A stretch of DNA of 64,000 nucleotides, from assembly GCA_024305405.1 (NCBI GenBank), contig JAKNDB010000087.1, forward strand, positions 1,240,001 through 1,304,000, in the 5' to 3' direction. Below the pieces are notes generated by a model, which saw nothing but the letters and a program-made list of their open reading frames with translations, was not told the DNA's origin and made no database searches. The stretch is from Dirofilaria immitis (lineage: Eukaryota > Nematoda > Chromadorea > Rhabditida > Onchocercidae). The translations under genes and the position numbers were made by a program. Every line of letters begins with the position of its first letter. Within the stretch, counting starts at the first letter, position 1. Shown here in pieces: positions 39,201 through 50,691 of this stretch.

Positions 39201-39514
39201 TATTATAAATTATGCAATTTTAGGAGAGAAAATTTTTGATATTTTAATTTGTTTTTTTTTCTACATTCTTCGAACATTATTAGCTTGTTTTAAATTAAAT
39301 TCCTTTTATAGTAAGAATGGATCCAACAACACTGCCTAAATATCCGTTATTATCAGCAGGTCAAAGGCCATCAACAATATCAATTAAAAATCGTACTCCA
39401 ACTCCAAAACCAGGAGCAAAAATTCATCAATATTCTAGCAACAATCATAATACAAATAACACTGGTGATAAAACTGGTGAAAATATGATTATTCCCAAAT
39501 TCTTTCAATATTAA
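36278..39514 (+). CDS. Single doublecortin-domain protein with Arg/Ser repeat
   Basis: Doublecortin (DCX) domains bind the microtubule lattice. Eight exons, 36278-36361, 36760-37124, 37373-37519, 37937-38053, 38283-38387, 38526-38575, 39037-39182 and 39312-39514, join in phase to about 405 residues. Residues about 30-135 are a repeat built from 9-residue units such as SRRKSEVT, SRRESQNTL and SRQKSETI, full of R-R-x-S sites that resemble PKA targets. The DCX domain follows: VKIYKNGDDSFEGLE, then FIIDMDQFKNMQTFLDVINE, LTNGANKLYTLSGELI and EYVAAANIFTPL. The C-terminus is Ser/Thr/Lys/Pro-rich and ends PKFFQY, with no kinase domain, so this is not a ZYG-8/DCLK orthologue. Exon 2 meets a stop right before the domain; one extra base in 37072-37077 removes it. 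Confidence 0.8.
37591..37660. repeat. 31-bp tandem repeat, 2.2 copies, in a doublecortin-gene intron
   Basis: ATT(G/A)CGATAATCTTAAATTA and CGATTTAATTA form the 31-base unit, which is repeated directly with one change. Confidence 0.8.
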
Positions 39515-40774
39515 TGAGGAATAAATCAAATACAAATTATCAATTTTAATTATAATTATTATCATTTGATAAGAATGAAAAAAAAACAAATTTATTTCTC
39601 TAAAATCGATGAAGAATTTTGAATTCATAATTAAATATCAAATATATAAATTTTTTTTTCTCACTATTCTTTATAAGCATTAATGATAAATCGATGATCA
39701 AAATCATTAATGATAAATCGACGATCATAATTGCACTTTATTAATCAAAGCGCTAATTGTTCCACCAATGATAATATATAGATAAACATAATCATTTAAG
39801 AATTTCCTATTTTGAATCAATAAATCATTTGATCGAAATTATCAATCGTAAAATTTCACCCAAATTTTCCATCTTTAGTCTAATTTTGCATATAAATAAT
39901 ACTTTTATATTTCTTCTGGAAAAAACTTCCTAAATGGTTTTTTTTCCTGAATTTTATTATGATATTTGAAAGTTTATCAGATCTATTTTATGATAAATAA
40001 TATCTTATGATAATTAATATTAGATGAAGGAAAAAATTCGATGATGATGAACTGATGAAATATAAGAAATCATAATATTTCTCATTATATCATATAAAAT
40101 CAATTTCAGATGGAACGAACAAAAAGAAGCAAATCTGAAAATATTAAAAATTATCGAAATCTGTTTGAAATGATCTTATTTTTGATACATTGTTATTTGT
40201 AATATTATTTATTTATTTATTTATTTTTTGTTATTTAAAACATTATGATATTATCAATTTAACTTTAAAAATTTCATTTTTTTTCGGCAAAAATTTCATC
40301 TTTCTAGTTAAAAGAAATATTTCATTAATTTTACAACAGATATATCATTAATCTACATGTCATTAATCTTTAATCTTATACAATCAAAATGATGAAAAAA
40401 AAATGGTATTGTATTATTATGATTTGATATCAGATGAATCATTTCTAGGACGATCATATATTTTTACGAAGATTTAACTGACGAAAAGATTGTTCTTCGA
40501 GAAATCATTTTAATTTCTATCAAAATTTGTAAAAAAATATTTCTTTTACCTTTAAAGTTTTATTTTGTTAAAAATTTAAGCTTAAAATATATTTATTTGT
40601 ATATTTAACAAATTATTGATAATCTTAAAATTATCATTATAAAAATTGATTTATCTTCAAAAGTAGTTCCATTCATAAAATATTTTAAAGGGTTAGATTT
40701 TATTTACTTATTTATTTTTTTTTGAAAATAAATCAGTTTAAGTTGGGAGTTTTTTTGTATTATTATAATAAAAT

Positions 40775-41070
40775 TTTTGAAATTAAAATTTTGAAAAATT
40801 TCAATCCATTTCAAATTCATTATCTATGCTAATGATAATTTATTCTCGACAAACTTGAATCCTTTGACATTTATTATCTAACTGTTACTGATGAAAAATG
40901 AGATAATAAATGTCAAAGAATTCAAGTTTTTTAATATAATAAAATTTTTGAAATTAGAATTTTAAAAATTTCAATCCATTTCAAATTCATTATCTATGCT
41001 AGTGATAATTTATTCTCGACAAACTTGAATCCTTTGATATTTATTGTCTAACTGTTACTGATAAAAAATA
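40775..41070. repeat. Diverged direct duplication carrying a fold-back hairpin
   Basis: A block of about 110-130 bases, marked by TCAATCCATTTCAAATTCAT, occurs at 40801 and again at 40971, 170 bases apart. In the first copy the end, 40851-40879, is followed after 21 bases by its own reverse complement at 40901-40929, 28 of 29 bases matching. The second copy lacks the inverted arm. This looks like a templated inverted insertion at the duplication junction. Confidence 0.85.
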
Positions 41071-42360
41071 AACTTTTTTATGAGAATAAAATTTTTAAAA
41101 ATATTTAGTTAATAGAAGCTACCAGTCTGAAACTTTTTTTGAAAATTTCCATTGCGATATGTTTGCGATGTACCGAAATTAATGATTTATTGTTTAAATT
41201 TCATTGAAAAAAAAAAGAGAGGAAAGTTTAGAATGTCACATGGTGATAATTAAAGAGATTGCATGTTTTTGATAAGAATTTTGCTTATTTGCATCAATGA
41301 ATGATAAATGTCGAAAACGAAAAGTATCGAAGAAAATGGAAAAGATTATTGTAAAAAGCAAAATGAATAGATAAAATTAAGTGATTAAATGGAATGGATG
41401 AATAAGTAAACAAATAGGCTACATAATTCAAAATGCGGTTATACTGATAATACAGTAATTTATTTATTTGTTAAGCTTCTCTCTATTTATACTTTTTAAT
41501 ATTTGATTTTATAAAATTTTCTTAATTTAATTCCTTCTAAAGTCTATTTTAATTTTGCCTCCTTCAATTCTAAATTATCAATCCAATAATAATATAACAT
41601 AGATACTGATCAAATATATTTTCTTAAATGATTGATAAATATACATATATCGTTAAAATTTATAAGAAAACATTACGTAATTAAAAGATATCAATTAATG
41701 TATATTATGAAGTGATACGCTATCATTAATGAAATTTTAATTCTAGATCAATCAGAATTTCTTTCAATAAATTAGGGATTTTTTTAGAGCGCTATTTCTT
41801 TTATTTTATAGCATCTATAACGAATTGTATCGATCGATTTTTTTGTCATTTAAATTTAAATTTAACAAATTGAATTATGCAATCGTTTTAATCGATTTGT
41901 GGTAATGTTAATGTATCGTAAACAATTGTTGAGAATTTTGATATTATTTGAAGATGAGAAAAAGAAAAAAGCCGCGTAACCTGAAATTGATAGAATGAAT
42001 GATATAAACAACCGGTTCTTATCCATTTCTTTCCTACCCTTTCATCACTTTATCACTTTGTCTCTCCTTGTATCAATCAATTTTAACAAAATGTTATAAT
42101 TTAAATTATAATTGAAATTGGAAAAAAACTTTTAATGAAAAAAAAAGATTTATTAAAAATTCAAATTTATTAGTATAATTAAATTTCGCATTGAAGATTT
42201 GAAGAAAAAAAACGCATGAAATCATTAAAAATATATTAAAATTTATGATAGAATTTATGCATAAATATTTTCGATACTTATATTCCAAAATTGTTAATTA
42301 TAATAAATGTATAAAATTGTATTTTATTTTTATTAAATTTTCCTATATTTTCATTTTCAC

Positions 42361-42367
<7 letters not shown>

Positions 42368-42394
<27 letters not shown>

Positions 42395-42478
42395 CATTAT
42401 TATCATTATTTTTATTATTATCATTATTTATTATTATTATTATTATTATTATCATTATTTATTATTATTATTATTAAT
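42368..42478. repeat. (ATT)n microsatellite
   Basis: About 110 bases of ATT units with regular ATC interruptions. Confidence 0.95.
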
Positions 42479-43204
42479 CATTACCAATTTTTATATCTCT
42501 TCATAATTATCATGCTAAAAATTAGTGTCAAATTTAAATTTTTAGTAATAACAGAAAACAAAAAGAAAATTTATCAAACAACAAATTTGATTAAAATCTT
42601 ATCCTAGAATTGGCAAAAATTTCACCATAAATTTTGATCAATTAAATTAAATAAATCGATAAACTTATCGAATAAATAAGCTTAATTAATTTCTAAAATT
42701 GTATTTTATAATTTTTTGAATATTAGCAATTTTTGTACTATTTATATTTGAAGAATATTCAATTCTTAATACCAGTATGAATGAATTTTTCATTGAATTA
42801 TTCAAGCATATAGATAGATCGATTAGATAGATCTATTTTAAAAATCAGTACAACAATATGAAATTTTAATTTTAATTTAAATCTACACTATCTATTCATT
42901 TATATAGATCTATTGTAACATTTACGCTAATTAATGTTAAATTATGCATATCATTTGAGGAAATATTATTGATAAGTTGCTATCATTATTAAGTTAAGAT
43001 ATTTCAATTATCATTAAATATTAAATAATTTATTTTAAATGCATAATAAATTTAAATTATTTGAAAAATTAATATCTTCCATGCACACTCATATATCGTC
43101 GAGTAGAAAATGCTTAATAAAATTATTTATTTATACACCTATATATTCCCACCTCTCCCCTTGTTTCTCATTTTTTTTATAATCTATTTTATTGATGAAA
43201 AACA

Positions 43205-43531
43205 TCATGACAACAATTTCGACCAATGTTTTGCTATTTGATAAATGGATGGATAAGTGGGTGGCGAGGTCATTTGTATCATTTGAAAGTTTTGCCGATA
43301 ATTGCATAGACAGAGAGTTATGTATGAATATGTAAAAATAATTACTATCTCTTTTATCCTTGCCAACTTTTTCCATATCTGTTTCATTAAAGAAATTATG
43401 AAGTTATGATGATGTATGCTTCATTTTTACAACTCTTTTTCCATATGCTATAATTACTTATTATTGATTTTACCTTTCTAACCATATATATCTTACCTGC
43501 GAAATCTTTCTATCCATATCTAATATATCTG
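43205..43531 (-). CDS. Weak candidate two-exon small gene
   Basis: A possible first exon (about 43500-43531) lies between TCTTTGCAG and a GTAAGA donor and ends ATG GAT AGA AAG ATT TCG CAG. A possible second exon continues in phase 0 from an acceptor at about 43380 and stays open to a TGA at 43205, reading IWKKLARIKEIVIIFTYSYI and so on. The stretch is a little less AT-rich than its flanks. No family is recognised and the acceptor (TAATGAAACAG) is poor, so this may be chance. Confidence 0.2.
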
Positions 43532-43643
43532 CAAAGAAGAATTATTAATCAACGTATGTCACTAATATATTTAACACTTTGTTGTGATTGTTTGATCTGA
43601 TGAATTATCCATTCCTTTTGAATATATTATTTTATTAGACTTA

Positions 43644-43652
43644 GCGCGAAAA
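43644..43652 (-). promoter_or_regulatory. E2F-type site (TTTTCGCGC)
   Basis: GCGCGAAAA on the plus strand matches the E2F/DP core. It is intergenic and about 110 bases upstream (minus-strand sense) of the weak small-gene candidate at 43.2-43.5 kb. Function is inferred only. Confidence 0.25.
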
Positions 43653-45559
43653 TTTTTATTTTCAAAAATTTCAAATTTCTCATTTTTCATCATCGACTAA
43701 TATCATCGACCATAGAATCAACCATAGAATCAATTATGAGAAACAAAGTAAATTATTAGAACAAAGTAATTGAGTGTATTAGCACAAATTAATGCTTCTA
43801 ATGTAAGTTCGCTAAAAAAAAAAAAAAAAAAAGAAAAAAGAAAGATGCCGAAACATTTTTCGGCATTTTAAAGATTGATAAAAATTTGCGTTACGGATAA
43901 GTGAAAATTAGAATGAATAGATTTTGTAAAGTGATTGATTAATGATTAGCATAATAAATTTCGTCTTCGAAAAATTTTCGCAAACAATTACGATGAATAA
44001 TCGAATTTTAATGAAATTTGTTTTTTTCAGCATTGCTATTCTTTATCAATACTATTACAATTTTGAATGAATAGTTTTACAAGTTTCAAACTTAACAATT
44101 ACAATTACAACTAATCAGCTATAACTATTAGTAAATGATGAATCCATCAAAGGCAAAAGGTTATCATTTTTTTTTTTTTTATTTAATGAATATTGATGAG
44201 AGAAAAAATGATTTTAATGATAAATTTGGAATGATATGGTAGTTTTTGTTTTTGTTTGTTTTTTTTTTTATATTTTATGCAACTTTCAAAGATTTATTTT
44301 ATCATTGAATTTATAGTTAGTTATATTGGTTGTAATTTTTAGTATTAAGTGATAAATTTTGATTAATATTTTTATTATCAAGCTATTATCATTACCTATA
44401 AATATAATATATTACAAAAAAAAAAAAAAATATTTGATCCACAATTATTACAACCAATAAATCTATTCAGAAAAGCTGTTTTTATTCTTTTTCCGAATTT
44501 TTATTATTTATAAATCTCGAGAATGTTGTAAATTAATCAATCAATTTATTCAATAAAATATCGAAAAATATCGACAGTAATAAAATTTACAATTCCTTTA
44601 ATCATACGTTTATCAATCTTACGATTACGATTGATAAACTTTTCTCTCTTCAATAACAATTATGCAAATTTCTTTAACTTATCAAGCGATATTTTTGTTC
44701 GATCGTATAAACTTAACCTATTAAAATATAAAAATTTATTTTTGAAAATTTTCTCGATATCTTTGTTTATTATTTCATCGTATCGAAGTGTAAAAATTTT
44801 GCAAAAACTTTTAAATAACAAAATTTTGAAATGTATACGAAAGTTTTCTAATTTCATCATTACCTATTAATATATTACCTGAGAAATGGACTATAATTTT
44901 TAATTTAAAAAAGAAAAAACTTAAAACTTAGAATTTATTTCTCGAAGGATAGTTTTTATACCTAAATAAAAATGATGAAAAATTGCTTTATTTATTTATT
45001 TTTAAATAATTTAATAATATGAGATCATATATTATAATCGATTTATCTAATTGAAATCTTATATGAAAATTTTTATTTTTGGATTGAATTTTTGTCAAAG
45101 AGTTTATTCTTTTTTGCTGCAATTTCATCTCGATGAAATATATTTGAAATTTAGCATTGATTTTTTTATAAATACCAAATGTGATAATCTTTTCTGATCA
45201 TCAAATAATAATCATAGGATTGATTATCATTTGAATATTTTAAACTGATAAAATAAATTTAATTTAATTTAAAACTTTTAATTCTTTAATTATTAATTAA
45301 ATATGCAATAAATAATTTCATCATATCTTTTAATTTATTATTTAAAATTGAAAAAAAAAGAAAAGAAAAAATTTACTATCATTGATTTAATTTTATCATT
45401 TTTGTTTGCGGTAAAATTTTTTTTTCAAAATGAATGAAATGAATCGATTATCGATTAATCGTTCATATCTTTTTAGATAATTTCATTATTCGTTATCATT
45501 CTTGATTTTATTAATTTAATTAGAGAGAAATAATGATATTTCAATTACTACTATTCCTA

Positions 45560-45930
45560 TTTGTTTTCATATTTTTTTCTTCCTTCATTCCTTTCTTCAC
45601 TCCTTCCTTCCTTTCTTCCTTCCTTCCTTCATTCCTTCCTTCCTTCGTTCCTTCCTTCCTTCATTCCTTCCTCCCTTCCTTCCTACCTTCATTCCTTCCT
45701 ACCTTCATTCCTTCTTTCCTACCTTCATTCCTTCACTCCTTCCTACCTTCATTCCTTCCTTCCTACCTTCATTCCTTCCTTCCTTCCTTCCTTCTTTCAT
45801 TCCTTCATTCCCTTCTTCCTTCCTTCCTTCCTACCTTCATTCCTTCCTACCTTCATTCCTTCTTCCTCTACCTTCATTCCTTCACTCCTTCCTACTTTTA
45901 TTCCTTCATTCCTTCCTTTCTTCCTTTCTT
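45560..45930. repeat. (TTCC)n / TTCATTCCTTCCTACC minisatellite
   Basis: About 370 pyrimidine-rich bases built from TTCC with a higher-order unit close to TTCATTCCTTCCTACC. No purine-rich break interrupts it, so the strand asymmetry is extreme. Confidence 0.95.
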
Positions 45931-46052
45931 TCTTTTCATTTTCCTTATATCCATTTCCCAATCTATTTCATAATCACTTTCATTTCTTTATGATTTTCTA
46001 CAATTTCTCTTTCTTCTTTTTCTTTTTCTTTCTTTTTATTTAACTATTTTTA

Positions 46053-46061
46053 GGCGCCAAA
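46053..46061 (-). promoter_or_regulatory. E2F-type site (TTTGGCGCC)
   Basis: GGCGCCAAA on the plus strand equals TTTGGCGCC on the minus strand, a textbook E2F/DP site. It lies between the TTCC array and the next simple repeat, with no gene start identified nearby. Confidence 0.3.
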
Positions 46062-46142
46062 TTTTTGATTGTTTGCTTAACAATGACATTCTTTCAATCT
46101 ATCAATAAATAAATATACATATATATATGCAATGGCCTTCTT

Positions 46143-46173
<31 letters not shown>

Positions 46174-47009
46174 TTCTTCATTGCTTTTGCTATATGATTG
46201 GAAGAAAGAAATGAATGAAATGAAAGGAAATAGACAAAATTGATAGATATTCTTCTCCTATAGCAGTGATAATTTTACAATGATCAATAAATTGATAAAG
46301 GAATAAGATAGGAATAGGGTTGGACAAATAGGCTAATAATATGTGCTACGGAATATATTTCGTGATGATAATAGTGATAATGATAATAATAATAATGATA
46401 GTGATAATGATGATAATATTCATTGAGATCAATTGTTAGATTATCGTTTAATTTATACCACATTTTATTTTCATATTTTATTTATTTAAAATATTAATTT
46501 TCATTACTATCATTTATATTCTATGATTAATTAAATGAATGATAGAATCATATCAAATAATTATTTAATCGAATTATTATCATTAACTATTATATCTAAA
46601 TAAAATTCAACTAAAAATAATCTTATCTAAATTATAGCCTAACTTTACTAAGATAATATTTCATCTAAAGCAAGAAAGTTAGTAAATAGAATATTAAAAA
46701 TAATATAGATATGAGTTAATACATACTATAAGTAAGAAGAACAATAGAGAAAAGATAGATTTAACCTTTGACACTAAAACTTATTAACAATTAATTAAAA
46801 GAAATGAATGTTTGAGGAAGAAATTTTTCTTCCATTTAAAATGATCAAAAATATAAATTTTCTAAAATTTTAAAATTAATTTCAGAAAAAAAAGTGTTTA
46901 CAAAAAGTTTCGTTTAACCTCTTGATTACCGTAAGATCATCATCGAATAGAATTAGAATATTCAAAATCAAAAGGTCATGCTTTAAATTTCATCTTGAAA
47001 TAAGTTTTT

Positions 47010-47222
47010 CTATGATTGATAATCCTTACTAAATATATCACCGATAATGCAATAATATCCATCTTCCGGATTATGTTCGCGGCAAAATGTTATTCCGAAT
47101 TTCCCGCACATTTTTAATTTGAAATATTCATTGATGATTTCAGCAGGTTTTACCCAAATAGTTATTGAGTGGAAATAATTTTCTTTTTTTTTTGTTATAT
47201 TACGGTAGGAACTGGACTTCAA
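47010..47222 (-). CDS. Possible coding exon, small cysteine-containing protein
   Basis: An open stretch of about 70 codons ends at a stop at 47010. It includes WVKPAEIINEYFKLKMCGKF, then GITFCREHNPEDGYYCIIGD. It is less AT-rich than its surroundings and has three spaced cysteines, which is unlike a random AT-rich frame. A possible upstream exon around 47264-47282 (TTTCAG, then ATG CGG CCC AAT AGT TG before GTAAGT) does not join in phase through the only acceptor seen (CCTTTGAAG). No family is recognised. Confidence 0.35.
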   Translation of the reverse strand: MKSSSYRNITKKKENYFHSITIWVKPAEIINEYFKLKMCGKFGITFCREHNPEDGYYCIIGDIFSKDYQS

Positions 47223-48223
47223 AGGATCAATGAAAGAATTTTACGGCAAAAAGTATAATACTTACCAACTATTGGGCCGCATTTTCTCTCTCCTGAAAGA
47301 TAGGAGAAAATTGTAAACTATTGCGGAACTGTTCAATACCATATTTCAAAAATGAAATTACAAACAAATTGAACTTATACTATGTAATAAATATAATAAT
47401 TTTAGATTTCAATTCTGAATCAAATATTTTTTATGATGAATATCTCAAGGAAACTTTTGGAAATTTTTCTTAGTTTTCAATTGTTTATTTGATTTAGAAA
47501 TTTCTCGTTTTTGCAATTGAAATCTAAAAAAGTTTAAAGAGTATGTTAAGGTATGTGAATTGAATATTTCTAAAATTTCAAAGCAGAATTTAACAATAAC
47601 TTTTAGATCCGAATGTAAATTTAATAATTCTTAACTAAAGCAAATTGATTACGAATGATAAAGATTGTATGCTTAAATTTCAATATCAAATTTAATTATT
47701 TTTTCGAATTCCAATTTTAAAGTTAATACTCCTAGAATTCAGCTGTATTCGATTCAAAGTAATTAAATTTGATTTTTCAAATTTGATTAATCAATAATTT
47801 ATCAATTCGATTAAATTCGAAAAGATTGAAACAAAAATTTAATATAAATTTTCCTTAATTTCGACCCTTAATAAGGTGCATAGCCTCATCATTATCATTG
47901 TTGTTTTTTAATATCTAAATTCTAGGTTTCATAAATCGATAGGTTATCAATTTAAATTAGATATTGTTGACCTTCCCGGCAATATAGGTTAGTCTAGCTA
48001 GCAGCTAACTGGCTATTGTAATTTTAATATTAAGGAGAGTGAGAAAAGAGAAAGAGAAGGAGAGGTAAATACACACTATACAAAGGCAGAAAAAGAGGAG
48101 AAAAACAAAGGAAAGAGTATAGAAAAGGGAGAGATAAAGAGAGAGAAAGATGAAGAGGTAAAGAAGAGGTAAGCGATATTAACCCTTTATTCGCCCCTTC
48201 TCAAATGGGTTGTTATGAATTTA

Positions 48224-48232
48224 GGCGCGAAA
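48224..48232 (-). promoter_or_regulatory. Perfect E2F-type site (TTTCGCGCC) upstream of the E2F7/8 gene
   Basis: GGCGCGAAA on the plus strand, in a GC-richer island about 2.5 kb before the first recognised exon of the E2F7/8 gene. In animals, atypical E2F genes are themselves E2F targets, so an autoregulatory site is a reasonable inference, not a demonstration. Confidence 0.4.
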
Positions 48233-48289
48233 TGAATACCGAATTGTTGTGTAGTGTGTGTGTATTACCATTCCTATCATGACTATATT

Positions 48290-48425
48290 TTATTCTATTC
48301 CTACTCTTTTCTTACCCTATTCTTCCTAGTCTATTACTGTTCTATTCCCATTCTATTCCTCTATTCCTGTTCTATTCCCATTCTATTCCTCTTCTATTCC
48401 AGTTCCATTTCATTCTTCTATTCAT
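48290..48425. repeat. TTCTATTCC-type tandem repeat
   Basis: Irregular copies of TTCTATTCC(C/T)ATTC and TTCTATTCCTGTTC cover about 135 bases. The overlapping open frame of 89 codons is a Ser-Ile-Pro-Ile-Leu-Phe reading of the repeat. Confidence 0.85.
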
Positions 48426-50691
48426 ACGAAATTAATTACTGGAAATTCTTAAATTTTTTTATATTTGAATTTAATTTCAAATTATCACTGAGATCAATTA
48501 ATCGAATTCTAATTGTTTTTTAAATTTTGTATTGAAAAACAAAAACTTTATACTTTTTTCTTGAAAATATAACGTTTATATTATTGGGAAAAAAACGATT
48601 TGCCATATATTGTGAAAATATGAAATGCTCAAAATTTTAAATTGAAACTGTGAATTTAATATAAATTCAAATTAAAAATAATGATTATTATTATCATTGT
48701 TTACCACAATTTCAATTATTATAAATTATAAACTTTTTGCCTTTTTTTTTATTACTATTAATCTTTGTATAAATTTATAGTTATAATATTGATTTTTTTA
48801 TGCAAAATAAAATTTCGATATTTTATAGTTTGTTAAAATAATGAAAACATTTTGTCCTAACATTTCATCCTGTTGTTAGTTTTAAACTCTAAAATGATAT
48901 TAATAATTGATGATAATATTTTATTTTGTCGACAACTACTATTTTATATATTGAATTATTACAATCGATTATTCTATTTAAGAAAATGATAAAGTAGTTT
49001 CGAATCAACGTTATCTCGGGTTCTTTGATATTTTATCATATATAGGGTATTAGATATTAATTCGATTTTATTACTGTATTATATGATCAAACACAACATT
49101 GAAGTATGTTTCACAGAAATGATAATTCTTTCAACTAATATTTGACAAAATTTCTAAAAATTTGAACTGAAATCATAAGTTTAATCTAAGATTTAAAAAA
49201 ATGCTTTCTTGATATTGAAAAGTAATAAATTTTTTAATTTAATTAAACAATTATAATTCATTATCTGCATTCAAAATATTAATACAATATTTTGTATGAT
49301 AATATTCTAGTATTTCAAGTGTATGATAAAATTACAACGAATGTAATACACAGATAAATAATTGATAAAAAAAAAATTAGAATTGATTCTTCTCTCAAAC
49401 AACTATTTGAATGCTTATATGCTTCCTGAAAAATTTTTACAATCATGCAGAAATATGTATAAATTGTATTTCTATTATGAGTCACATTATGCATGAATAT
49501 GTATGATATCAAAAGTTATGATTGCAAGAATTATTGTATGCATAATATACAGATAAATAACTAATAAGTTAATTAGAATTGATTCTTTCTCTCTATGTTA
49601 TTTGTCTTCTGAAAAGTAATATTAAAAGTTGTAGTACAAAAGTAGTTATTGTAAAATGAAGCGGTAATTTTGGATAAATCAACGTAGATAATTAATTGTC
49701 ATTTTAAGAGATAGTAAGCTATTGTAGATGGTCTAATTGTTGATTTAGCATTAAAATTACTAACATAAGAAGAAATCGAATGATCTCCAGGAAAAACTAA
49801 TTGCAGAAGGAATCATATCAATAGCAGTTAGTTGTAAAAATTAGTTTATTGATGGATATTATGGAATAGATTTCAATTATAATTTTGATTGTATTGATTT
49901 TAAAAATAATCAAAACAAAAAAGACTGGTAAAAATTTCCTTATGTAGGTGAAGAGTAGAGATGAAGAACTTTGAAAAAAAATTAGGATTGTTGAAGCATC
50001 TAACAGAATAGATTAATTCGTAAGCAATCTGATAGTTTTCTAACTTGGAATGACTAATCAATAAATTCCTACAGCATGATACTTATATTTCAATTTCTTG
50101 AAAGAAGTCAAAGAAATCTCGAGAGCAAAATAAACAGCTGCTATTAGGTGTGATTTTGATCGATAAGCATATAGATAGAGGAGGAACGATTTCCACAAAT
50201 CCTTTTGGAATGCCTTTTGACCTATTCTGCAGTTTCTTTGCTTCTCTCTTTACTCAGTATTATTTTATTATTTCTTATTGTTTTTTTGTATTTGCTTACT
50301 TCTGTTATGCTGATAATTTTGTTAATGTGATTTTCTGAGTCTCGTATTTTTGTATATGTTACGGTATGACAGAAACATCTCGACAGCTCTTCGACTAACA
50401 CAGTAATTCTGAGATAAATGATAGATATTCTTGATGAGTTATTTAAATAGATGATATTATTGGACACTTTTTTTTATCCTTTTCATTACTTGAAGTTTTA
50501 TATTTCTTTCCAGAGTTATTTCAAAAAACAGTTAAAGTGAAGGAATTTTTGAAGCAATTATAGTTTGGAAATTTCTGTATTAATATGTTATCAAATTTTG
50601 TTATCGTTATTGCAAGATTATGTTTAAAATCAGTAAATGACGTTTCATTTTTTTCTTTAGTTTGAGAAATTGAATTCAATAAAATTTACAG

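Larger units (their letters stand above)
39515..43130. other. Intergenic, repeat-bearing, no gene recognised
   Basis: AT-rich sequence holding a short direct repeat near 39676-39724, the duplication and fold-back described separately (40775-41070) and a long ATT microsatellite at 42368-42478. The open frame at 42245-42607 is largely a poly-Tyr/Leu reading of that microsatellite. Confidence 0.6.
43653..47009. other. Intergenic, simple-repeat rich, no gene recognised
   Basis: Contains the large TTCC-type array (45560-45930), a TTTC microsatellite (46143-46172) and a GATAAT array (about 46372-46415). The open frames of 146 and 160 residues at 45533-46043 are Ser-Phe-Leu-Pro readings of the TTCC array. 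The pair of open frames at 44631-44870 has no recognisable content. Confidence 0.6.
47223..50691. other. Region upstream of the E2F7/8 gene; possible promoter
   Basis: A less AT-rich island at about 47.88-48.45 kb contains a purine-rich GAGAAAG tract (48030-48170), a perfect E2F-type site and a TTCTATTCC repeat. The remainder to 50.69 kb is AT-rich with no recognisable coding. The open frames at 49315-49512 and 50150-50467 show no family content. Confidence 0.5.

Noticed and set aside
45533..46043. Open frames of 146 and 160 codons rich in Ser, Phe, Leu and Pro
   Set aside because: They are readings of the TTCC minisatellite in two frames at once; a real gene would not be open in both.
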